From Parvimonas sp. (lineage in GTDB: Bacteria > Bacillota > Clostridia > Tissierellales > Peptoniphilaceae): a stretch of DNA of 23,566 nucleotides. A program made the position numbers and the translations under genes. The stretch spans positions 1-23,566 of the forward strand of contig JALEHY010000049.1 in assembly GCA_022770425.1 (NCBI GenBank), read 5' to 3'. The notes under the pieces are model-generated. The model was not told the DNA's origin. It was given only the letters and a program-made list of their open reading frames with translations, and made no database searches. This document shows positions 6,666 to 13,749 of the stretch, piece after piece; the first letter of the stretch is position 1, and each line of letters begins with the position of its first letter.

Positions 6666-8912
6666 TTAACAACTTTCGTGGAATGTTCTGTGAATTACTT
6701 CAAGTTTTTGTTCGTTTGTTAGTCTGTTAAATCTAACAGCATATCCTGAAACACGAATTGTTAAATTTGGATATTTTTCAGGATTTTCATAAGCGTCCAT
6801 CAATGTTTCTCTGTCCAAAACATTTACATTTAAATGGAAAGCCAGTTGTTCAAAATAACCGTCCATTAAATTTGTCAAATTAACCTTTCTTTCGCCTTCT
6901 GATTTTCCAAGTGAACCCGGAACTATTGAGAAAGTGTTTGAAATACCGTCTTGACAAACACATTGATAAGGAATCTTCGCAACAGAGTTTAATGATGCAA
7001 TGGCTCCTGTGTGATCTCTTCCATGCATTGGATTTGCTCCCGGTGCGAAAGGTTCGCCTTTCTTTCTTCCGTCAGGAGTAGTTCCTGTTTTTTTACCGTA
7101 AACGACATTTGAAGTTATGGTTAAAATTGACATTGTATGTTCTGAATTTCTGTAAGTAGGAGTTTTTCTAAGTTCTTCCATAAAATACTCAATGATTTCA
7201 ACAGCAATACTGTCTACTCTGTCATCATCATTTCCGTAAGTAGGAAATTCTCCTTCGATATCAAAGTCAATCGCTAATCCGTTTTCATCTCTTATAGGTT
7301 TTACTTTTGCGTATTTAATCGCACTTAATGAGTCGGCAACAATTGAAATTCCCGCAGCACCAAAAGCCATAAATCTATGAACATTTGTGTCATGCAAAGC
7401 CATTTGTCCCGCTTCATAAGCATATTTATCATGCATATAATGAATAGTGTTCATTGTATTTACATAAAGTTTAGCAACTTTTTTCAAAACAAGTTTGTAA
7501 TTTTCCAAAACTTTTTCGTAATCTAAAACTTCGTCATTAATAGCGTCAACACCTTCAATAACTTTAATCAATGAACCGTCTTTTGCTCTTTTCATTTCAT
7601 CAACTCCACCGTTGATTGAATATAAAAGTGCTTTAGGTAAATTTGTTCTCGCTCCGAAAAATTGCATTTGTTTTCCGATTTGCATTGAAGATACACAACA
7701 AGCTATTGCGTAGTCATCTCCGTAAAGAGGTCTCATAGCATCATCATTTTCGTATTGTAAAGAACCTGTTTGAATACTCATCTTTGAGCAGTAATTTTTC
7801 CAAGTTTCAGGTAAATCCAAGCTCCAAAGAACAGTCATATTAGGTTCAGGGGAAGAGTCCAAATTAGTTAATGTATGCAAAATTCTATAAGCTGTTTTAG
7901 TTACCAAAGGTCTTCCGTCAACGCCCATTCCACCTAAAGATTCAGTAACCCAAGTAGGATCTCCTGCAAATAAATCATCATATTCAGGAGTTCTTAGATG
8001 TCTCATCATTCTTAATTTCATAACGAATTGGTCAATTAACTCTTGAGCTTCACTTTCTGTCAAAGTTCCTTCTTCAATATCCCTTTGGATATAAATATCT
8101 ATAAATCCGCCGTTTCTACCAAGACTCATAGCTGCTCCGTTATTTTCTTTAACTGCCGCCAAATATCCGAAATATAGCCATTGAATAGCTTCTTTTGCAT
8201 TAGTAGCAGGTTTTGAAATATCAAATCCGTATTCCATAGCCATTTTTTTAATTTCGTCTAAAGCTCTGTATTGTTCGGAAAGTTCTTCTCTAAGTCTTAT
8301 AACATCTTCAGATGCAAGTTCTTTTTCTAAATTTTTATAATCTTTTAATTTTTCAGCTCTAAGTTTATCAATTCCGTAAAGAGCCACTCTTCTATAATCA
8401 CCTATGATTCTACCACGTCCGTAGGCATCAGGAAGTCCTGTTAAAAGTCCTACCGTTCTTGCTTTTCTCATTTCTTCTGTATAAGCATCAAAAACCCCTT
8501 GATTATGAGATTTTCTAAATTCATTAAAATACTTTTCAATAGTTTTATCCATTTCCAATCCGTAAGCATTTAACGAATTAACAACCATTCTGTAACCGCC
8601 ATAAGGATTTACTATTCTTTTCATAGGCTCATCTGTTTGAAAACCTACGATAAGTTCATTTTCCTTATCCAAATAGCCGGCAGGGTAATTGTTTATACCT
8701 GAAACTCTTGTAGTATCAACTTTTACAGTTTTTGTTCTAACCTCTTCTAAAATTAAATCCTCAGCTTTTTCCCACAATTTTTTTGTTCTTTCTGTCGGTT
8801 CGGCTAAGAAACTTTCATCTCCTAAATAAGGAGTATAGTTTAATTGAATGAAATCTCTTACATCAATATTTTCAGTCCAATTTCCGTTTTTAAATCCTCT
8901 CCAAGCGTCCAT
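6666..8912 (-). CDS. pflB: Formate C-acetyltransferase (pyruvate formate-lyase)
   Basis: A 748-residue glycyl-radical enzyme that converts pyruvate and CoA to acetyl-CoA and formate, central to anaerobic fermentation. The adjacent catalytic cysteines are visible in YAIACCVSSMQIGKQ at about residues 400-415. The radical glycine is Gly723 within RVSGYAVRF near the C-terminus. The N-terminus MDAWRGFKNGNW and full length match the PflB family. The ATG has a GAGGAG site. The gene is followed by its activase and preceded by two candidate promoters, with a Crp-type palindrome at the nearer one. The radical makes the enzyme oxygen-sensitive, consistent with an anaerobe. Confidence 0.98.
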   Translation of the reverse strand: MDAWRGFKNGNWTENIDVRDFIQLNYTPYLGDESFLAEPTERTKKLWEKAEDLILEEVRTKTVKVDTTRVSGINNYPAGYLDKENELIVGFQTDEPMKRIVNPYGGYRMVVNSLNAYGLEMDKTIEKYFNEFRKSHNQGVFDAYTEEMRKARTVGLLTGLPDAYGRGRIIGDYRRVALYGIDKLRAEKLKDYKNLEKELASEDVIRLREELSEQYRALDEIKKMAMEYGFDISKPATNAKEAIQWLYFGYLAAVKENNGAAMSLGRNGGFIDIYIQRDIEEGTLTESEAQELIDQFVMKLRMMRHLRTPEYDDLFAGDPTWVTESLGGMGVDGRPLVTKTAYRILHTLTNLDSSPEPNMTVLWSLDLPETWKNYCSKMSIQTGSLQYENDDAMRPLYGDDYAIACCVSSMQIGKQMQFFGARTNLPKALLYSINGGVDEMKRAKDGSLIKVIEGVDAINDEVLDYEKVLENYKLVLKKVAKLYVNTMNTIHYMHDKYAYEAGQMALHDTNVHRFMAFGAAGISIVADSLSAIKYAKVKPIRDENGLAIDFDIEGEFPTYGNDDDRVDSIAVEIIEYFMEELRKTPTYRNSEHTMSILTITSNVVYGKKTGTTPDGRKKGEPFAPGANPMHGRDHTGAIASLNSVAKIPYQCVCQDGISNTFSIVPGSLGKSEGERKVNLTNLMDGYFEQLAFHLNVNVLDRETLMDAYENPEKYPNLTIRVSGYAVRFNRLTNEQKLEVIHRTFHESC

Positions 8913-8975
8913 AAAATCATCTCCTCTTTTTTATTTCTATATTGTAAACAAAATATGTACTTCTATTGTTATATA

Positions 8976-9017
8976 ATTATACACAAATTTATTCTAAAAA
9001 ACAGTGATTATAATCAC
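8976..9017 (-). promoter_or_regulatory. pflB promoter P1 with Crp/Fnr-family site
   Basis: A TATAAT -10 (8976-8981, minus strand) has no good -35. In its place lies GTGATTATAATCAC (9004-9017), a perfect palindrome of the GTGA-N6-TCAC type, extended on one side to TGTGA. With transcription starting about seven bases after the -10 (near 8969), its centre is at about -41.5. This is the class II activator position for CRP and FNR proteins. A Crp-family gene with CRP-like recognition residues is encoded at 16587-17276. Confidence 0.7.
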
Positions 9018-9068
9018 AAATTTATTTTTTTACAAAAAATATTACTCAAACAACTCCTCTTAATATTA

Positions 9069-9097
9069 ATTATAACACTAAGCAAAATTTATAACAA
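9069..9097 (-). promoter_or_regulatory. pflB upstream promoter P2
   Basis: Minus-strand TTGTTA (9092-9097), a 17-base spacer, then TATAAT (9069-9074) preceded by TGT, an extended -10. It would read through P1 into pflB, about 150 bases downstream. It may give basal expression independent of the Crp-type site. The stretch between it and 9206 is plain AT-rich sequence with no other signal that I see. Confidence 0.45.
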
Positions 9098-9205
9098 CCT
9101 TTTCCTAAACAAAAGTTTAAAATTAATACAAATTAAACTTTATTTTATGATGATATTTTTACAAAAATTATCTATATAGTTTTTATATTATTTAAATTAT
9201 ACAAA

Positions 9206-9311
9206 AACCACCCGCTATTCAGGTGGTTAATTACTGCTTAATTTGTTATTTAGTATAATTATAGCTACTCCGATTTTTAAATGATAGTTTCATTTTGTTG
9301 TTACTCTTCTT
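9206..9311 (-). ncRNA. Candidate small RNA or relic unit between two terminators
   Basis: A terminator (AACCACC 9206-9212 with GGTGGTT 9222-9228, then TTTTTGT on the minus strand) lies more than 200 bases beyond the opp terminator, so something must be transcribed between them. A promoter is possible with TTGTCA at 9341-9346, a 17-base spacer and TTTAAA at 9318-9323. That would give a transcript of about 105 bases. The only reading frame is 15 codons (9293-9246, MKLSFKNRSSYNYTK) with a poorly spaced ribosome-binding site. It could be a small regulatory RNA, a tiny gene, or the tail of a decayed gene. Confidence 0.3.
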
Positions 9312-9432
9312 TCAACATTTAAAGCAATCGTCAAACTGATTGACAAAACAAAATTTTTGAAAACAGTTTATAATAAATATAATCATACATTTTTTACATA
9401 TTAATTGTTAGTGTATATTACAAAATCAAATT

Positions 9433-9460
9433 AAAAGCGAAGACAAATGTCTTCGCTTTT
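9433..9460. terminator. Terminator of the opp operon
   Basis: A perfect 12-bp stem, AAAAGCGAAGAC (9433-9444) with GTCTTCGCTTTT (9449-9460) and a 4-base loop, 24 bases after the oppC stop. T-runs flank both sides, so it may act in both directions. Confidence 0.9.
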
Positions 9461-9484
9461 TAAAAATTTTTTTAATTTTAATTT

Positions 9485-10396
9485 TTAACCTAATCTTTGT
9501 TTTGCATCAGCAGCTCTTCTCAATGCTTGTCCCGCATAGTTAATTGAAAGCATCAACACAAGTATAAGCATAGCTGCAGGGAACCAAACATACATTCTGT
9601 CTCTTAAAACTGTCGGATCCAATGCTTTATTAACAAGAGTTCCAAGTGAAGGAATTCCCGGCGGTAAACCGAATCCAAGAAATGTAAGACCTGTTTCTAT
9701 TCCGATATTTCCGGCAAATCCTAAAATAGAATCTATTATAAGAATTGAGCTTATATTCGGTAAAATTCCAAATAGCATAATTTTCCATGAAGGAGTTCCC
9801 ATAGTTTTTGACGCACTTACATAGTCACGTCTTCCTTCTGAAAGTGCTTTGGATCTTACAAGTCTGGCAATACCAACCCAATAGAAAACACTCATTATAA
9901 ACACAAATGTAAACATATTGTATGAAGGAACCATTGTTACGAAAACTATGATAAGCATCATTACAGGCAATACTTGAATGAAGTCTATAATTCTCATTAT
10001 AATATTATCAACTATACCGCCGTAAAAACCTATTATCAATCCAACGATAATTCCTGTAATTGTTGTAAGTACAGTTACTGAAAAACCGATTATTATTGAA
10101 TTTCTTGTTCCGATAATAAGTTGTCCTAAAAGTGAACGACCGCCTTGATCTGTTCCTAAGAAGTATCCTTCTTCACCCGGTCTTAGATATGATTTAAATA
10201 AATCTACTTTCATAACATCTTCAAGGTTGAAGAAAAGACTTCCGACAAATACAGTTAAAATTATTCCCACTAAAACAACAAGTGCAAATGTTGCTAATTT
10301 ATCTTTTTGAAATTCCCTAATGATAACTTTAAATCCTGTAGGATTTTGAGTTTTCTTTATTTGTTGGGAAGTATCCTTTGTTTGTTCTTTACTCAT
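9485..10396 (-). CDS. oppC: Oligopeptide ABC transporter permease OppC
   Basis: A 303-residue inner permease of a peptide importer. A cytoplasmic N-terminus of about 30 residues precedes a first helix (LATFALVVLVGIILTVFVG). Then come an extracellular loop with FLGTDQGGRSLL, typical of OppC/DppC, and five further helices. The ATPase-contacting EAA loop is visible as DYVSASKTMGTPSWKIMLFG near residue 190, and the GIETGLTFLGFGLPPG segment is characteristic. It pairs with OppB and is the last gene of oppDFBC, with a GGGGGAG ribosome-binding site 12 bases after oppB. Confidence 0.94.
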   Translation of the reverse strand: MSKEQTKDTSQQIKKTQNPTGFKVIIREFQKDKLATFALVVLVGIILTVFVGSLFFNLEDVMKVDLFKSYLRPGEEGYFLGTDQGGRSLLGQLIIGTRNSIIIGFSVTVLTTITGIIVGLIIGFYGGIVDNIIMRIIDFIQVLPVMMLIIVFVTMVPSYNMFTFVFIMSVFYWVGIARLVRSKALSEGRRDYVSASKTMGTPSWKIMLFGILPNISSILIIDSILGFAGNIGIETGLTFLGFGLPPGIPSLGTLVNKALDPTVLRDRMYVWFPAAMLILVLMLSINYAGQALRRAADAKQRLG

Positions 10397-10408
10397 TTTT
10401 CACTCCCC

Positions 10409-11365
10409 CTATTCTATTCTGATTCTTGGATCTACTATACTCATAATTATGTCTGATAATAAACTACCAACAAGTGTCATAAATCCGAATATTAAAATAA
10501 GCGCTGTTAAAACTGAATAATCTCTTGATAAAACTGAATCAACAAATAATTTACCCATTCCAGGATAGCTGAAAATAGTTTCCATAAATACTGAACCTGA
10601 AATCAAGTTAGTAAGAGTAAATCCAAAAAATGCAGCGATCGGTAAAAGTGAGTTTCTGAATATATGTTTTGAATAAACTTTGTTGATAGGTACACCTTTA
10701 CTTCTTGCAGTTCTTACATAATCAGCACTTTTTGCGTCAATAATTTCATTTCTTAAATATTGCACAACGGCAACATTAGCAATTAAAGAATAGCAAATTG
10801 CAGGTAATAGCATATGATGTATTCTGTTCAAAATATAATTAATTCCTGTTACTCCGGCATCAACCGAACCTGAAGAAGGGAAAATTTTAAATGTATACGC
10901 AAATATCAAAATCATAATCAAGTAGAAAATAAATCCCGGAATAGCGTAAGTTACAAAATTATAAAAAGTAACAGCTTTATCAAATTTAGTTCCGCTGTAT
11001 CTACCTGAGAATATTCCAAGCGGTAAAGCTAATGCGTACATAAATGTTACACAAAACAATGATAACCAAAAAGTATTTCCGATTCTTTGTCCTAAAAGGT
11101 CAACAACAGGAATCTTAAATCCATAACTTGTTCCGAAATCACCGTTAAACATATTCTTTATCCATCTGATATATTGTATATGCCATGGATCATAGAAGCC
11201 ATATTTAACTCTCAACGCTTCTATTTGTTTTGGATCTGTATTTGGTGTAATCATTCCTGTGAAAGGATCCCCCGGCATCAATTTTGCTAAAACAAATACT
11301 AAAATGCTTAATATCAATAATTGAGGTATCATCAAAAGGAATCTTCTTAATACGGTTTTCCACAT
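10409..11365 (-). CDS. oppB: Oligopeptide ABC transporter permease OppB
   Basis: A 318-residue membrane subunit of the peptide importer. It has the family N-terminus: a basic start followed by LLILSILVFVLAKLMPGDPF, then an extracellular region and five more helices. The EAA loop DYVRTARSKGVPINKVYSKH near residue 215 contacts OppD/OppF. The C-terminal FSYPGMGKLFVDSVLSRDYS is a standard OppB/DppB signature. The ATG follows the oppF stop by one base (TAATATG) with GGAGGG upstream, so the two are coupled. Confidence 0.94.
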   Translation of the reverse strand: MWKTVLRRFLLMIPQLLILSILVFVLAKLMPGDPFTGMITPNTDPKQIEALRVKYGFYDPWHIQYIRWIKNMFNGDFGTSYGFKIPVVDLLGQRIGNTFWLSLFCVTFMYALALPLGIFSGRYSGTKFDKAVTFYNFVTYAIPGFIFYLIMILIFAYTFKIFPSSGSVDAGVTGINYILNRIHHMLLPAICYSLIANVAVVQYLRNEIIDAKSADYVRTARSKGVPINKVYSKHIFRNSLLPIAAFFGFTLTNLISGSVFMETIFSYPGMGKLFVDSVLSRDYSVLTALILIFGFMTLVGSLLSDIIMSIVDPRIRIE

Positions 11366-11366
11366 A

Positions 11367-12305
11367 TTACTTTCCCTCCTTTTTCTTAGCTACATAATGA
11401 GTATCTGATAATTTTACAAGGTTAAGAACTCTACCTTTTGCATCATAATAATCTTTTTCCAATGCTTTATACTCTTGTTCCGTTTTAATTCTATGAGCAG
11501 CCAACTCTTCTCTGATGCGAGGATCAGTTTCAGGTATAGCTGCAATTAATCTCTTAGTATAGATATGTTGCGGATTTTTGTAAATATCTTCCTTTGTTCC
11601 TCTTTCAACAAGTCTTCCTCTGTACATAATATTGATATAATCACACATATGTTTTACAACTCCAAGGTCGTGAGAAATAAAAAGGTATGATAATCCCATA
11701 TCTTTTTGGATTTTTTTCATAAAGTTCAAAACTTGTGCCTGAACGGAAAGATCAAGCGCAGAAACAGGTTCATCCGCAATTATAAGTCTCGGTCTTAAAC
11801 TTATCGCTCTTGCAACACCTATTCTTTGTCTTTGTCCACCTGAAAACTCAAAAGAATATTTATAAAGAGCATCTTCAGGCATACCAACTATATCTAAAAG
11901 TTCTAAAACTTTTTTTCTTTCTTCGGTAACAGTAAGTTTTTCAAAATTTCTAAGAGGCTCTGCGATTATATCCAAAACTCTCTTTTTAGGGTCTAAACTT
12001 GACATATTATCTTGGAAAATCATTTGAACGTCTCTTGTAAATGATTTATCTTTTCTGACCATTCTACGAGTAAGATGTTTTCCGTCAAAAATAACTTCTC
12101 CGCTTGTAATCTTTTCAAGTCCGATTATCGCTTTACCGATAGTACTCTTTCCACTACCGCTTTCTCCTATAAGTCCATAAGTTTTTCCTTTTTCAATAAC
12201 CATATCTACACCGTCAACAGCATAAACATAATCTACTATCTTATTGAAAAAACCTCCCCTAATCGGATAATGAACCTTTAAATTTTTAATTTCTAAAAAG
12301 CTCAT
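11367..12305 (-). CDS. oppF: Oligopeptide ABC transporter ATP-binding protein OppF
   Basis: A 312-residue ATPase of the peptide importer. Walker A is GESGSGKST at about residues 47-55, the signature is FSGGQRQRI, Walker B is LIIADEPVSALD, and FISHDLGVVKHMCD carries the switch histidine. The C-terminal oligopeptide-transporter extension begins at RLIAAIPETDP and ends in a lysine-rich tail (VAKKKEGK). The start ATG overlaps the oppD stop by one base (TAATG), with GGAGGC upstream inside oppD. It pairs with OppD. Confidence 0.95.
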   Translation of the reverse strand: MSFLEIKNLKVHYPIRGGFFNKIVDYVYAVDGVDMVIEKGKTYGLIGESGSGKSTIGKAIIGLEKITSGEVIFDGKHLTRRMVRKDKSFTRDVQMIFQDNMSSLDPKKRVLDIIAEPLRNFEKLTVTEERKKVLELLDIVGMPEDALYKYSFEFSGGQRQRIGVARAISLRPRLIIADEPVSALDLSVQAQVLNFMKKIQKDMGLSYLFISHDLGVVKHMCDYINIMYRGRLVERGTKEDIYKNPQHIYTKRLIAAIPETDPRIREELAAHRIKTEQEYKALEKDYYDAKGRVLNLVKLSDTHYVAKKKEGK

Positions 12306-13306
12306 TACTTAGCCTCCTTTTCAAAATAAAAATTCTTGTAACAAGTACATCTTACAAAATGTCCCGGAGCTACCTCGTGCATTGTAGGGTTTTCTTCATG
12401 TTCTTCATCTTTAATCCAAGGGATTCTCGCTTTAAATCTACATCCTTGTCTTGGAAGATTTTTTAAAGATGGAACCATACCTTGAATTACATACAACTCT
12501 TCATCATCAGCATCTTTTTGTGGGATACTGTTTAATAAACTTCTTGTATAAGGATGCTTTGGATCTGTAAATAATTCTAAAGCAGACGCTTCTTCAACTA
12601 TTTGTCCTGCATACATAACGCAAACTCTGTCCGCCATTTGTGCAACTACTCCCAAGTCATGAGTAATCAAAATAATTCCTGCATGGATTTCCTTTTGTAA
12701 TGAAACCAAAAGGTCCAAAATTTGTGCTTGAATAGTTACATCAAGTGCAGTAGTAGGTTCGTCTGCAATAATAATCTTAGGTTTACACGCAAGTGCAATC
12801 GCTATTATAACTCTTTGTCTCATACCACCTGACAACTCGTGAGGATATTGTCTTGCAACACGAGTCGGATTAGGAATACCAACTTGTTCTATAAGTTCCA
12901 ACACTCTTTTGTTTCTTTCTTCGGCATTTAATTTAGTATGATAAATTAACCCTTCTTCAATTTGCTTTCCTATTCTTTGCAATGGATTAAGTGCAGACAA
13001 CGGATCTTGGAATATCATTCCTATTCCTGCACCTCTGATTTGATTGAATTCTTCCTCTGACAATCCTACTAAATTTTTACCTTCGAACAGAATTTCACCT
13101 GTTGAACGAGTAAAATTAGGATTATGTAATCCCATGATAGTTGTTGCTAAAGTTGACTTACCGCAACCACTTTCTCCAACTATCGCTAATATTTCATCAG
13201 AGAATAATTGCATATCAACGCCGTCAACAGCGTCAAAGTATTCGTCACGAATTCTAAAACTAGTGTGTAAATTTTTAATTTCCAATAGTTTTTCCCTATT
13301 TTCCAT
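12305..13306 (-). CDS. oppD: Oligopeptide ABC transporter ATP-binding protein OppD
   Basis: A 333-residue ATPase and first gene of oppDFBC. Walker A is GESGCGKST near residue 42, the signature is LSGGMRQRV, Walker B is IIIADEPTTALD, and the switch region is LITHDLGVVAQMAD. I use ATG 13306 because an AGGGGGG site lies seven bases upstream. A GTG at 13312 would sit right against that site. The C-terminal extension keeps GCRFKAR and a final VRC, but the usual cysteines between them (RCP..C) are replaced (RIPW, no cysteine). No OppA substrate-binding protein is encoded next to the operon, so it must be elsewhere. Confidence 0.94.
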   Translation of the reverse strand: MENREKLLEIKNLHTSFRIRDEYFDAVDGVDMQLFSDEILAIVGESGCGKSTLATTIMGLHNPNFTRSTGEILFEGKNLVGLSEEEFNQIRGAGIGMIFQDPLSALNPLQRIGKQIEEGLIYHTKLNAEERNKRVLELIEQVGIPNPTRVARQYPHELSGGMRQRVIIAIALACKPKIIIADEPTTALDVTIQAQILDLLVSLQKEIHAGIILITHDLGVVAQMADRVCVMYAGQIVEEASALELFTDPKHPYTRSLLNSIPQKDADDEELYVIQGMVPSLKNLPRQGCRFKARIPWIKDEEHEENPTMHEVAPGHFVRCTCYKNFYFEKEAK

Positions 13307-13394
13307 TAACACGCCCCCCTAACTTTATGTATTGGATTATTCTCTATAACAAATAAAGTATATAACTATTATTTAAGTTATAAATTTAATCATA

Positions 13395-13423
13395 ATTATA
13401 CATTATTTCTCTTTTTTAATCAA
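13395..13423 (-). promoter_or_regulatory. opp operon promoter
   Basis: Minus-strand TTGATT (13418-13423), exactly 17 bases, TATAAT (13395-13400), about 90 bases ahead of the oppD start. It overlaps the 3' end of a possible 28-codon reading frame. Confidence 0.7.
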
Positions 13424-13489
13424 GTCCTTTTTAAACTTTTGATTGTCGTTCTTCCAATCCGCAATAATCTTCTTTGAATATTTATACAT
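13403..13489 (-). CDS. Possible 28-residue basic peptide upstream of opp
   Basis: ATG at 13489-13487 opens a 28-codon frame ending TAA, with a lysine-rich, protein-like product (MYKYSKKIIADW, later KKDLIKKEK). There is no convincing ribosome-binding site, and its end overlaps the opp promoter. It may be a chance frame, a gene remnant or a small peptide. I recognise no family. Confidence 0.2.
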   Translation of the reverse strand: MYKYSKKIIADWKNDNQKFKKDLIKKEK

Positions 13490-13718
13490 TTTTGTCTTTT
13501 TTAATAGTACTTAAACAATTTTTGTGTCTTGTTTTTTACTATGATAAAGTATAATGCTTTAGCTTAATTTGATTACTTATCCAAAAACGATATCATTTTT
13601 ATTAAATATATTATTCAATTTTTTTTATTTTATACAAAAAAATTTTTTTTAAAATTTCTTAATATTTTTATTTTTTTGTTTTAAAACAAGTTAAATTTCT
13701 TTTTTTTATGCTTTACGA
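13490..13718. other. AT-rich gap with no recognised feature
   Basis: Homopolymer-rich A/T sequence between the BceB-like gene terminator and the opp upstream region. I see no coding frame, terminator or clear promoter here. Confidence 0.6.
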
Positions 13719-13749
13719 AAAATGAGCAGTAATATTTACCGCTCATTTT
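13719..13749 (-). terminator. Terminator of the BceAB-like transporter
   Basis: AAAATGAGC (13719-13727) pairs with GCTCATTTT (13741-13749), extended by GTAA/TTAC inside. The stem overlaps the permease stop codon and is followed by TTTTTCG on the minus strand. Confidence 0.82.

Noticed and set aside
8844..9179. Plus-strand 111-codon frame over the pflB start and upstream region
   Set aside because: It overlaps the pflB N-terminus antisense, lacks a ribosome-binding site and encodes low-complexity Ile/Leu/Lys/Asn sequence from AT-rich promoter DNA.
9246..9293. 15-codon frame as a real peptide gene
   Set aside because: Very short, with poor spacing to any ribosome-binding site. It is kept only as part of the candidate small RNA.
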